Shown here piece by piece: positions 9,403-17,496 of a stretch of DNA of 64,000 bases. Where the stretch lies: positions 1,364,001 to 1,428,000 of the forward strand of contig NZ_LN909046.1 of assembly GCF_001486585.1 (NCBI RefSeq). Direction: 5' to 3'. Under the pieces are notes generated by a model that searched no databases, had not been told where the DNA came from, and saw only the letters and a list, made by a program, of their open reading frames with translations. Numbering within the stretch: position 1 is the first letter of the stretch; each line of letters starts with the position of its first letter. The position numbers were made by a program, and so were the translations under genes. The DNA is from Paenibacillus senegalimassiliensis (GTDB lineage: Bacteria > Bacillota > Bacilli > Paenibacillales > Paenibacillaceae).

Positions 9403-9532
9403 GGTAAGCCTTCCTTTCGGTTCAGCCATTAGCCTTGTTAGAGGTAGTCAACAATATATAAGCTTTAGTATGCCGACAACCTTCCCGACTCTATACAGAA
9501 GAAAAACTCCCCAGCGCGCACAAAACAAAAAA

Positions 9533-9588
9533 AGCCCCCTCTCCCGACTGGTAACCGTCCAAAATTACCAGTGGGAAGAAGAGGCGAC
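9533..9588 (-). terminator. intrinsic terminator of the RNase J gene
   Basis: A long imperfect stem (AGTCGCCTCTTC... against GGGAGAGGGGGCT, with ACTGGTAA/TTACCAGT at the tip) is followed on the minus strand by TTTTTTTGTTTT at 9524-9532. It starts about 20 bases after the rnj stop. Confidence 0.85.
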
Positions 9589-9609
9589 TGTGTGCATTTA
9601 TCTTTGTAT

Positions 9610-11289
9610 TTATACTTCCATGATGATCGGCAGGATCATCGGTCTACGGCGCGTTTGCTCGAACAGGAAACGTCCCAGAGAATCTTTAACATTCGTTTTC
9701 AGGGAAGCCCATTCATTCACATTTTCACTCATTAGCTTCTCAAGCGTGCTTGAGACAATACGGTTCGCTTCATCCAACAGCCCTTCGGACTCCCGAACGT
9801 AGACAAAACCTCTCGAAATAATATCCGGTCCTGACACGATCTTGCCGTCTTGCTTGCTTAACGTAACGACAACGACCAGTATACCGTCTTGCGATAACAA
9901 CTTGCGATCGCGCAATACAATATTTCCGACATCACCCACACCCAGACCGTCAATGAGGACGTTCCCTGCAGGGATTTTGCCTGCCTTACGTGCCTGACCA
10001 TTCTGAATTTCAATCGTTTCGCCGATATCGATCAGGAAAATATTCTCCGGATCTACCCCGACGGATTCACCCAACAGGGCATGCTTACGTAGCATACGGT
10101 ATTCGCCGTGAATCGGAATAAAATATTTCGGACGCATCAAATTCAGCATCAGCTTTAATTCTTCTTGACTACCATGACCAGATACGTGAACTCCCGAATT
10201 GGAGCCACTGTAGATCACTTCCGCTCCCAGACGGAACAGTTCGTCAATGGTTCGTCCCACATATTTCTCGTTACCCGGAACCGGCGTAGCCGCAATTATC
10301 ACGGTATCTCCTGGCAAAATATCAACCTTACGATGTGTCGAGCGCGCCATGCGCGTCAGAGCGGACATGGGTTCCCCTTGGCTACCGGTGCATAAAATAA
10401 CTACACGATCTGCAGCCATCTTGTTAACTTCCTCCGGCTCAATCAATATGCCGTCAGGAACATTCAGATAACCAAGCTCGCTTGCGATGTTCACTACATT
10501 CACCATGCTCCGACCGATAATTGTCAATTTGCGATCCGTTGCATAAGCTGCATCAATCACCTGCTGAACCCGGTGCACGTTGGAAGCGAATGTAGCCACA
10601 ACCACACGTTGCTTCGCTTTATAGAATATATCATTCAGCACAAGGCCGACATTTTTCTCCGAAGGAGTGAAGCCTGGTTTTTCTGCATTGGTACTATCCG
10701 ACAAAAGAGCTAACACGCCATTCTTGCCAATCTCGCCCATTCGGTGCAAGTCTGCATATTGATCATTGACTGGTGTATGATCAAATTTGAAGTCCCCCGT
10801 GTGAACAACATTGCCTTCCGGTGTTTCAATACATACGCCGACCGAGTCGGGAATACTGTGGTTGGTACGGAAGAAGCTGGCCTTCATCGTCGAACCCAGT
10901 TCAATGACGGAATCGGCATGAATGAGTATCCGCTTGGTCTCGCCGAGTAATCCCGCTTCCTTAAGCTTGTTCTCCACCAGCCCTAAGGTCAGCTTCGTCC
11001 CGTAAACCGGCACGTTCAAATTCTTCAGTACATAAGGCAATCCGCCAATGTGATCCTCGTGTCCGTGCGTCAGCACAATCCCTCTTACTTTGTCACGGTT
11101 CTCCGTCAAGTAAGTGATATCGGGAATGACGATATCAATGCCCAGCATGTCCTCTTCCGGAAATTTCAAGCCGGAGTCAATGACTACAATGTCATTGCCA
11201 TATTGGACGACATACATGTTCTTCCCGATTTCTGCGACGCCGCCCAAAGCGAAGATCGTCAATTTTTCATTATTCATTTTTTTAGACAA
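9610..11289 (-). CDS. rnjB: ribonuclease J
   Basis: A 559-residue metallo-beta-lactamase/beta-CASP ribonuclease with 5'-exo- and endonuclease activity in mRNA decay and rRNA maturation. The metal motif HGHEDH is at residues 75-80, with later HTGDFKFD, the GRSMVN segment and HVSGHGSQEE in the beta-CASP part; the C-terminal domain follows from about 450. Location between dapA and tepA matches rnjB of B. subtilis, though sequence alone does not separate J1 from J2. It starts at TTG with AGGAGG 11 bases upstream and has its own promoter and terminator. Confidence 0.92.
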   Translation of the reverse strand: MSKKMNNEKLTIFALGGVAEIGKNMYVVQYGNDIVVIDSGLKFPEEDMLGIDIVIPDITYLTENRDKVRGIVLTHGHEDHIGGLPYVLKNLNVPVYGTKLTLGLVENKLKEAGLLGETKRILIHADSVIELGSTMKASFFRTNHSIPDSVGVCIETPEGNVVHTGDFKFDHTPVNDQYADLHRMGEIGKNGVLALLSDSTNAEKPGFTPSEKNVGLVLNDIFYKAKQRVVVATFASNVHRVQQVIDAAYATDRKLTIIGRSMVNVVNIASELGYLNVPDGILIEPEEVNKMAADRVVILCTGSQGEPMSALTRMARSTHRKVDILPGDTVIIAATPVPGNEKYVGRTIDELFRLGAEVIYSGSNSGVHVSGHGSQEELKLMLNLMRPKYFIPIHGEYRMLRKHALLGESVGVDPENIFLIDIGETIEIQNGQARKAGKIPAGNVLIDGLGVGDVGNIVLRDRKLLSQDGILVVVVTLSKQDGKIVSGPDIISRGFVYVRESEGLLDEANRIVSSTLEKLMSENVNEWASLKTNVKDSLGRFLFEQTRRRPMILPIIMEV

Positions 11290-11473
11290 GTCTATCTAAC
11301 CCTCCTAATTTATTGGACGTTGTTTTCTTATTTCATATGGAAATGGCTCCGATCACTGCATGGCGACAACATATTCGCAGGAATAAACAACCGCCTCGAA
11401 TATATGGACGGTCTTGCCGAGTCTCAAAGTCATTATCTTCATAAAAATTCACCGCACCCAGTCACTTGACACC
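11290..11473 (-). other. long untranslated leader of the RNase J gene
   Basis: About 180 bases of transcribed leader lie between the promoter and the TTG. It contains ACCGTC pairing with GGCGGT (minus strand, near 11385-11410) followed by TGTTTATT, which could act as a weak attenuator. No known riboswitch motif was recognised. Leader-based autocontrol of the RNase is an inference. Confidence 0.4.
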
Positions 11474-11503
11474 ATTATACATGATTATTTTGGCAAAACA
11501 CAA
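11474..11503 (-). promoter_or_regulatory. sigma-A promoter of the RNase J gene
   Basis: On the minus strand TTGTGT (11498-11503) is followed after 18 bases by a perfect TATAAT (11474-11479). Confidence 0.6.
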
Positions 11504-11551
11504 GTCAGATAGGTTTACCTCTCTTTAACATTACCTTGCTCAACATGAAAA

Positions 11552-11582
11552 AAACCGATGCCTTCTAAGAAGACATCGGTTT
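11552..11582 (-). terminator. intrinsic terminator of dapA
   Basis: AAACCGATG pairs with CATCGGTTT across a loop with an extra TCTT/AAGA pairing, followed by TTTTTTT on the minus strand, about 40 bases after the dapA stop. Confidence 0.88.
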
Positions 11583-11623
11583 CTGGAAGTACAGCACAGA
11601 TTTGGTTGTGGAGTTTGCTCACT

Positions 11624-12487
11624 TTATAATAAGCCGCGAATGCGAGACGCTTCCTGCTCATTTGGCGGTACCAGTGGTAACCGCACCGAGCCCACCGGAT
11701 GGCCCATCTCGTTTAATGCATATTTGACCGCTACCGGATTTGGACACTCGAACAGCCCCTTGAATAACGGAAGCAACTTACGGTGCAGCTTGCCCGCCTC
11801 CTCCACTTTACCCTCCAGGTAACAATGGATCATGTCTTGAATGGAACGGCCAGCAATATGGCTGGCTACACTGACAATTCCGTAAGCCCCTACGGAAATG
11901 GCCGGCAATGCACAAGAATCATCGCCAGAATACACTCTGAAATGAGAAGGAGCTGCCGCGACCACAGACGCCACTTGGTCCAGTGAGGCACATTCCTTAG
12001 TAGCTACGATATTAGTGATTTGAGCCAGACGCAACGTCGTTTCTGCGGTCAGACTGACAGCCGTACGGCTTGGCACATTATATAACATCACCGGGAGCGT
12101 TGTCGCCTCTGCTATCGCCTTGAAATGCTGGTAAAGCCCTTCCTGATTTGGCTTGTTGTAATAAGGAGCGACCAGCAATATGCCATCAGCCCCTTGCTCT
12201 TCAGCTTGCTTGGTTAAATGAATGGAATGAGCCGTATTATTGCTGCCTGTACCGGCAATGATCTTGCAACGCCCTGCCGCATGCTTCACGGCGAAAGCGA
12301 ACAACTCCAGCTTCTCCTCGTCCGTCAGAGTTGGTGATTCCCCCGTCGTACCACAGACCACAAGACTATCCGAGTTCTGCTCCTCCACCAAGTAGTCAAT
12401 TAAGCTTGCCGCTTGGTCCCAATCTATCTTTCCTTGCTCATCAAAAGGCGTTACCATGGCTGTAATCATTCGTCCAAAATCAATCAC
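11624..12487 (-). CDS. dapA: 4-hydroxy-tetrahydrodipicolinate synthase
   Basis: A TIM-barrel aldolase of 287 residues that condenses pyruvate with aspartate semialdehyde, the first committed step to diaminopimelate, lysine and dipicolinate. The Schiff-base lysine is Lys164 in IVATKECA. The catalytic tyrosine is in MLYNVPSRT (about 136), and the GTTGES substrate motif is near residue 48. I chose a GTG start at 12487 because GGAGGAGGG stands 6 bases before it; an ATG at 12505 is part of that same purine-rich stretch. It follows dapG closely, so aspartate kinase and this enzyme are probably co-transcribed. Confidence 0.94.
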   Translation of the reverse strand: MIDFGRMITAMVTPFDEQGKIDWDQAASLIDYLVEEQNSDSLVVCGTTGESPTLTDEEKLELFAFAVKHAAGRCKIIAGTGSNNTAHSIHLTKQAEEQGADGILLVAPYYNKPNQEGLYQHFKAIAEATTLPVMLYNVPSRTAVSLTAETTLRLAQITNIVATKECASLDQVASVVAAAPSHFRVYSGDDSCALPAISVGAYGIVSVASHIAGRSIQDMIHCYLEGKVEEAGKLHRKLLPLFKGLFECPNPVAVKYALNEMGHPVGSVRLPLVPPNEQEASRIRGLL

Positions 12488-12551
12488 GCCATTCCCTCCT
12501 CCCATCTCCCGCTGTGCGATTTATGTTCATTTCATAATCCCTGTTGTTTTA

Positions 12552-13772
12552 TTACCGTGCGAGTTCGAACTTGGCATGCAAGGCTCGTAAGGAATCAACC
12601 ATGTCATCCTTATGCACAAGCACCCAAATGGTGGTGTTGGAGTCCGCTGACTGCAGAATCTGAATGCCTTGATCCGTTAAAGCCTCAACAATATTGGCCA
12701 TGATGCCTGGAACCCCGTTGATGCCCCCGCCAATCACAGATACCTTGGCACAGCCCGAACATATTTGCGGTGATAGCTTCAAGGCTTTGAGTACCGCCAG
12801 TGCCTTGTCCGCATCCTTGTCAAAAACAGTATAAACGACCCCCGACGGGGTCACATTAATAAAATCGACGCTGATCGCGTTTTCCGCCATCGCTTTAAAG
12901 ACCTGAAGTTGCAGATGATGGACTCCCGTATCCGCAGACTCGACGCGAATCTGCGTAATGTTAGCCACATAAGCAATGCCTGTCACGTAGCGGTCAACCA
13001 CACCCATTTGCACATCCCGAAAGCCTTCCGGGTTAGCCACCAAGGTTCCCTCTCCCTGCGAAAACGTGGAGCGTACGCGCACCGGAATGCCCGCCTGCAT
13101 GGCAATCTCGACCGCACGCGGATGAATGACCTTGGCACCTTGATGCGCCATATTGCATATCTCTGCATAACTGACATACTCTAGCGGCTTGGCATCCTCC
13201 ACGATTCTCGGGTCTGCCGTTAAAATGCCGTTCACATCCGTATAAATATCCACCATCTCGGCATGCAGAGCGGCCCCAAGCGCCGTTGCTGACGTATCGC
13301 TGCCCCCGCGTCCAAGCGTCGTAAAGTCTCCGCTCTGGTTCTGTCCTTGGAAGCCTGTTACGATGACGACGTCCTTATGCTTCATTTCTTCAAGCACTCT
13401 GGTTGGGACAATATCTAGAATTCTTGCATTGCCATATTGACCGTCCGTGCGGAAGCCTGCTTGTGCTCCAGTCAGAACGACTGATGAAATCTCCCGTTCT
13501 GTCAATAGGCTGCAAAGCTTGGATGCCGATATAATCTCTCCGCAGGCCATCAACATGTCCTGCTCCCGAGGCGGCAAGCTCCCGCCCCCTTCGGCTACCA
13601 ATCCAAGCAACGTATCCGTGGCATAAGGATCACCCTTACGTCCCATGGCCGACACCACTACGACGAGCCGGAAACCATTGTTCAGCTCCCGGCGAATGTG
13701 TGAAACGACATGTTCCCTGGCTGCTTGCGTAGATAGAGACGTGCCGCCAAATTTTTGCACCAAAATGCGCAT
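12552..13772 (-). CDS. dapG: aspartate kinase
   Basis: A 406-residue aspartokinase that phosphorylates L-aspartate to start the aspartate family pathway. The N-terminal kinase motif is KFGGTSLS (residues 7-14), with GRGGSDTSA and ADPRIVEDA further in. Two ACT regulatory domains fill the C-terminal third (from about 265), so feedback inhibition is expected. The place next to dapA and the spoVF genes matches DapG (aspartokinase I) of B. subtilis, which is inhibited by diaminopimelate; the effector here is inferred from that. GGAGG lies 7 bases before the ATG. Confidence 0.92.
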   Translation of the reverse strand: MRILVQKFGGTSLSTQAAREHVVSHIRRELNNGFRLVVVVSAMGRKGDPYATDTLLGLVAEGGGSLPPREQDMLMACGEIISASKLCSLLTEREISSVVLTGAQAGFRTDGQYGNARILDIVPTRVLEEMKHKDVVIVTGFQGQNQSGDFTTLGRGGSDTSATALGAALHAEMVDIYTDVNGILTADPRIVEDAKPLEYVSYAEICNMAHQGAKVIHPRAVEIAMQAGIPVRVRSTFSQGEGTLVANPEGFRDVQMGVVDRYVTGIAYVANITQIRVESADTGVHHLQLQVFKAMAENAISVDFINVTPSGVVYTVFDKDADKALAVLKALKLSPQICSGCAKVSVIGGGINGVPGIMANIVEALTDQGIQILQSADSNTTIWVLVHKDDMVDSLRALHAKFELAR

Positions 13773-14074
13773 GGGTATTCCTCCAGTTAATAAATGCGGA
13801 GTAAAGCGATGACTTCATTCCGTTTGTTCAAATGCCAGGGGCACCAGATGGAATCAATTGTACCGTTCCCCCTGGTCCCCTGGCTTTCTGATCTCTCCGC
13901 AATCCTACAGCATTCCGAGCTGCGCCCCCAGAGCAATCTACAGGGCACGTTCCACCTGTTCCAAGTACACTGATTCGGAATCGCAGGGCTTCCCCCGCGA
14001 TATTCATGTTCTGTTGCTCATCCGGTGCGTAGTTTCTCTTCCGAAACACCACTGTATGATGAATGCGACGAAAT
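13773..14074 (-). other. non-coding gap where asd would be expected; hairpin present
   Basis: B. subtilis has asd (aspartate semialdehyde dehydrogenase) between spoVFB and dapG. Here 302 bases contain no recognisable asd segment in any frame. The minus strand carries a strong hairpin, GCCAGGGG-A-CCAG against CTGG-TG-CCCCTGGC (about 13833-13883), followed only by ATTTGAAC, so it may be a weak terminator or a leader structure of dapG. An 88-codon open frame covers the region but has no RBS and no protein-like character. Confidence 0.6.
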
Positions 14075-14668
14075 TCAAGCATGAAAGCGTTCAATAATTA
14101 AAGGTTGAAGCTGTTTGCCTTCCAGCGCCGCATAGCAAGCCTCCGGCACCAAACTCATGTCCGCTACCAGCGAGTTAGGTTTGGCTGTAGGATTATCTTG
14201 ACCAAACGGCACGAAGTACACATTCTTCGCTACAATTAGCTTGGCGATATTCGCCAGATTAAATCCTAAACCGTCGTTGGTGGACACTGCAATAACTAGC
14301 GGCCGTCCATTTCGCAATTGCGCCTTCGCCGCCATCAATACAGGACTGTCCGTTACGGCATTCGCCAGCTTGCTTGTTGAAGTCCCTGTGCAGGGAGCAA
14401 TAACCAAGACATCAAGCAATTTGCTTGGACCAAGCGGCTCAGCCTCCACAATTGAAGAAATGATATCATTCCCGGTAATATCTTTCAACTGTTTCCGCCA
14501 ATCTTCCGATTTACCAAAACGGGTGTCTGTCATCAGCACCGTATGGGATATGATCGGCACCACCTTCGCGCCTCCGTCCACAAAGCGCTGAACCTGCGGC
14601 ATAACCTCGGCGAACGTGCAATGCGAGCCCGTAATGGCGTATCCTACCGTTTTCCCTTGCCAATTCAC
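14075..14668 (-). CDS. dpaB: dipicolinate synthase subunit B
   Basis: A 197-residue flavoprotein-fold subunit (SpoVFB) that works with DpaA to make dipicolinic acid in the mother cell for export to the spore core. The N-terminus MNWQGKTVGYAITGSHCTF holds the flavin-binding-like glycine segment, and VIAPCTGTSTSKLANAVTDSP is typical of the flavoprotein family. GTG start: it overlaps the dpaA stop as GTGA, giving tight coupling, with GGGGGGA upstream. The length matches the family. Confidence 0.93.
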   Translation of the reverse strand: MNWQGKTVGYAITGSHCTFAEVMPQVQRFVDGGAKVVPIISHTVLMTDTRFGKSEDWRKQLKDITGNDIISSIVEAEPLGPSKLLDVLVIAPCTGTSTSKLANAVTDSPVLMAAKAQLRNGRPLVIAVSTNDGLGFNLANIAKLIVAKNVYFVPFGQDNPTAKPNSLVADMSLVPEACYAALEGKQLQPLIIERFHA

Positions 14669-15564
14669 TCTTCATCCCCCCGTAAATGATACTCTTCCAA
14701 AATCGACTGACACGTCGTATTGGCCATAATGATTCCAGCCGTTTTGGGAGCAACGATTCCGGGGATGCCGGGAGCCAAAATTGCCTTGATCCCCCGCTTC
14801 TCCGCGAAGCGGAAGTCCGTTCCTCCGGGAGCGGAAGCCAGATCAATGACAACTGTTCTACGGGGCAATTTCGAGATGATTTGCGCTGTGACTATCATAG
14901 TCGGAATTGTATTAAAAATCAAGTCAACTTCCCCGATATTCGCAGCCAAATCCCTTGTTGCAAAAGGCTTCCAGCCCATTTGCACAGCCCTTGCCACATC
15001 GTCCTCCCGCCGCACTCCAACCTTCACCGTTGCTCCCAACCCTTGCAATGTGCTGGCCAGGGTAAATCCGGTTCGTCCCATACCCAGCACGATGCATGTC
15101 GAGCCATGAATCGTGATATCCGTATTCTGAATCGCCATCATTACAGCGCCTTCGGCCGTAGGAATAGAATTGTAAATAGCGATATCATCACGTTCCAGCA
15201 ACTCAATAATACGGAAACCATGCTCTGTTCCCATTTGCTTGAGCAGCTTCTTGGCAATGCCTGTATACACCAAGGTGCCTTGCCGAATAGACGAGAACCA
15301 CTCCTGCTCAATGACAAGCTGTTCTGCCGAGAACGGTGCCGGAATGGCGCCTTGATCATCACAACCGGTTACTGGAAGTATGATTACATCAGCGTTAGCC
15401 AGCAAAGCAGGGTTTATCTTCTCCTGAGATACTCCCGTAAGCGGAGGGTTCAGCCGGTCGAAGCCAACGACCGATACTCCAGCATCCAGTTCCACGCATT
15501 TATTAATGACTTCTACCTGACGGGCGTCTCCACCAAGGAATACAATCGATATTCCGGTCAGCAT
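14665..15564 (-). CDS. dpaA: dipicolinate synthase subunit A
   Basis: A 299-residue NAD(P)-binding protein (SpoVFA). The N-terminal segment IVFLGGDARQVEVINKC is typical of the family, and a Rossmann motif VLGMGRTGFTLASTL occurs at about 160-175. With DpaB it oxidises or dehydrates the DapA product into dipicolinate during sporulation. The two genes overlap by 4 bases. A possible sigma-K promoter lies about 40 bases upstream of the ATG, which would place expression in the mother cell late in sporulation. GGAAGGAG stands 12 bases before the start. Confidence 0.93.
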   Translation of the reverse strand: MLTGISIVFLGGDARQVEVINKCVELDAGVSVVGFDRLNPPLTGVSQEKINPALLANADVIILPVTGCDDQGAIPAPFSAEQLVIEQEWFSSIRQGTLVYTGIAKKLLKQMGTEHGFRIIELLERDDIAIYNSIPTAEGAVMMAIQNTDITIHGSTCIVLGMGRTGFTLASTLQGLGATVKVGVRREDDVARAVQMGWKPFATRDLAANIGEVDLIFNTIPTMIVTAQIISKLPRRTVVIDLASAPGGTDFRFAEKRGIKAILAPGIPGIVAPKTAGIIMANTTCQSILEEYHLRGDEE

Positions 15565-15602
15565 TCGCAGATGGCACTCCTTCCAAGCAACACAGTATAA
15601 AC

Positions 15603-15631
15603 CATCTTATGCCGCCAGCCGAAATGTGGTG
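15603..15631 (-). promoter_or_regulatory. possible sigma-K promoter of dpaAB
   Basis: The minus strand has CACC, then 15 bases, then GCATAAGATG, close to the sigma-K pattern (mACm, about 16, gCATAnnnTa). It lies between the dut terminator and dpaA. spoVFA is a sigma-K gene in B. subtilis. Confidence 0.5.
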
Positions 15632-15639
15632 AAACGCAA

Positions 15640-15683
15640 AAAACCTTCAATGATATCCGCTCAAGGCGGTCATTGAAGGTTTT
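15640..15683 (-). terminator. intrinsic terminator of dut
   Basis: AAAACCTTCAATGA pairs perfectly with TCATTGAAGGTTTT (14 bp, 16-base loop), followed by further T residues on the minus strand. It insulates the dpa operon from the dut-ymxG operon. Confidence 0.9.
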
Positions 15684-15702
15684 CTATTGGGACCTGCTAT
15701 TC

Positions 15703-16152
15703 CTATTTCGTTCCCGTATGTCCGAAGCCACCCGCTCCGCGGATAGTCTCAGACAACTCGTCCACCTGGATAAGTTCTACTTCAGGCACAATTTGAAAGA
15801 CCATTTGGGCTATGCGTTCATTACGGCGAATGACAAAAGCCTCCTGGCCGAGATTTGCCAGCAACACCTTGATTTCGCCGCGATAATCCGCATCGATCGT
15901 TCCTGGCGAATTTAGGCAGGTAATCCCATGCTTGTAAGCCAGCCCACTGCGTGGACGGATTTGTGCTTCCAAGCCCCCGGGCATAGCAATAGCAATCCCG
16001 GTCGGTACGAGCAAGCGTTGTCCCGGCGCCAGCGTCAATTCCTCACTGACGGCGGCATACAAGTCAAAGCCCGAGGCCAGCTCTGACATTTTACGTGGCA
16101 ATTCAATATCTTCGTTTCCTGCTAGACGATGGATTTGTACTTCAAATGACAA
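15703..16152 (-). CDS. dut: dUTP diphosphatase
   Basis: A trimeric dUTPase of about 149 residues that removes dUTP and supplies dUMP. The family motifs are visible in order: [44 protein letters not shown] and the C-terminal loop GGFGHTG, which is a slight variant of the usual GFGSTG (Ser to His). The start is best read as TTG at 16152, 8 bases after AAGGAG. An ATG at 16158 is only 2 bases from the same element. Either way the gene overlaps the 3' end of ymxG and must be coupled to it. Confidence 0.92.
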   Translation of the reverse strand: MSFEVQIHRLAGNEDIELPRKMSELASGFDLYAAVSEELTLAPGQRLLVPTGIAIAMPGGLEAQIRPRSGLAYKHGITCLNSPGTIDADYRGEIKVLLANLGQEAFVIRRNERIAQMVFQIVPEVELIQVDELSETIRGAGGFGHTGTK

Positions 16153-17395
16153 GTTCATCTCTCCTTATTCCGGATATCACCCGATCGGACGTGCCTACCA
16201 TAGCTAATGAAAACGGCTGTTGGAACATTCCCTTCAACACCGCATTGACATCATCCATAGTTACTGCCTCAATGCGAGCAATCATCTCATCTAATGTATA
16301 ATGGCGCCCTAACATCAGCTCATTTTTGCCCAGTCGGTTCATTCGGCTTCCCGTGCTTTCCAGACTGAGAATCAAGCTGCCTTTCAGTTGCTCTTTCCCT
16401 TTAATCAATTCCTTGTCCGTCATTCCGTTCTTAGACACATCGGCCAATATCTCCTTGGTCAAATCGAGCACTTCTTTGGTCTGGCGTGGTGCAGTACCGG
16501 CATATACCGTAAACAATCCGCTATCGGCATGAGAGCTGTGATACGAATAGACCGAATAAGCAAGTCCACGCTTCTCACGGATTTCCTGGAACAACCGGGA
16601 ACTCATCCCGCCACCAATGGCATTATTCAGCAAAGCCATCGCATATTGCTTGTCATCACCGATTCGCAGACCCGGGAACGACAGGCAAATATGATTCTGC
16701 TCCGTCTTCTTGCGCCGATACTCCAAACCTCCCAGGAAGGCTGGAGCACTAGATACCGCGGCCTCTCCCCGATTGGAGAAATCCCCGAAGTATTTCTCAA
16801 GGAGCTCTATAACTCCATCATCGATATTGCCAGCCACACTGATGACCGTGTTCTCAATTGTATAATGCTCCTGCATATATTTTCGCAGATGCTCAGAACT
16901 CATCGTCCGAAGCTTCTCCTCGGTTCCAAGGATCGGCAAAGCTAGCGGATGTTCACCATAAGCCGCCTGAGAAACCATATCATGCACGATATCGTCCGGG
17001 GTATCTTCATACATTGAAATCTCCTCGACGATTACGTTCTTCTCTTTACGCAATTCTTCCTCATCAAGCAAGGAACGGAAGAACATATCAGACAACACAT
17101 CTACCGCAATCGGCAAGTGCTCATCCAGTACCTTCGCAAAATAACATGTATATTCCTTGGAAGTGAACGCGTTGACATTCCCGCCAATCGCATCAAATTG
17201 CTCAGCGATATCTTTGGCGCCAAACCGCTGCGTTCCTTTGAACAACATGTGCTCGATAAAGTGGGATATTCCGCCTTGTTCAGGTACCTCGTTACGCGAG
17301 CCGGTCTTCACCCAAATGCCAAACGATACCGATCGGCTGGTCGGTATGCGCTCCATCACCACCCGAAGGCCGTTTTTTAATTGTAGCTTATCCAT
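16142..17395 (-). CDS. ymxG: M16 family zinc peptidase YmxG (MlpA-like)
   Basis: A 417-residue processing-peptidase-like M16B protein. The inverted zinc motif HFIEH is at residues 45-49 and the third ligand is probably E125 in [11 protein letters not shown]. The inactive C-terminal half follows. B. subtilis MlpA (YmxG) has the same place between ylxY and spoVFA and has been linked to control of extracellular protease output; that role is by homology. AAGGAGGG lies 6 bases before the ATG. Its last codons overlap the start of dut. Confidence 0.9.
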   Translation of the reverse strand: MDKLQLKNGLRVVMERIPTSRSVSFGIWVKTGSRNEVPEQGGISHFIEHMLFKGTQRFGAKDIAEQFDAIGGNVNAFTSKEYTCYFAKVLDEHLPIAVDVLSDMFFRSLLDEEELRKEKNVIVEEISMYEDTPDDIVHDMVSQAAYGEHPLALPILGTEEKLRTMSSEHLRKYMQEHYTIENTVISVAGNIDDGVIELLEKYFGDFSNRGEAAVSSAPAFLGGLEYRRKKTEQNHICLSFPGLRIGDDKQYAMALLNNAIGGGMSSRLFQEIREKRGLAYSVYSYHSSHADSGLFTVYAGTAPRQTKEVLDLTKEILADVSKNGMTDKELIKGKEQLKGSLILSLESTGSRMNRLGKNELMLGRHYTLDEMIARIEAVTMDDVNAVLKGMFQQPFSLAMVGTSDRVISGIRRDELVI

Positions 17396-17496
17396 CTAAG
17401 GCCCTCCTTCAAAGTTTTGCAACCCGCAAAACCCGTTTCCAAAAAAGCATCATAAATGCATTCCTATCCTATCAAAAAAAGCGAGCAAGCTCAACT

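Noticed and set aside
13773-14074. Lysine riboswitch or T-box ahead of dapG
   Set aside because: The conserved L-box core is absent. An AGGTGGAAC segment recalls the T-box, but the full 14-base motif and stem I elements are missing.
13828-14094. 88-codon minus-strand open frame between dpaB and dapG
   Set aside because: It starts inside dpaB in another frame, has no RBS, and the sequence is Gly/Arg-rich without a known pattern. No resemblance to asd.
14686-15600. 304-codon plus-strand open frame
   Set aside because: Antisense to dpaA, which is clearly coding; no RBS or protein-like features.
17440-17475. Terminator after ylxY (GCAT-TTATG-ATGC-TTTTTT, and GAGCTTGCTCGC-TTTTTTT)
   Set aside because: Stems are only 4 bp; T-runs alone are not enough to call a terminator.
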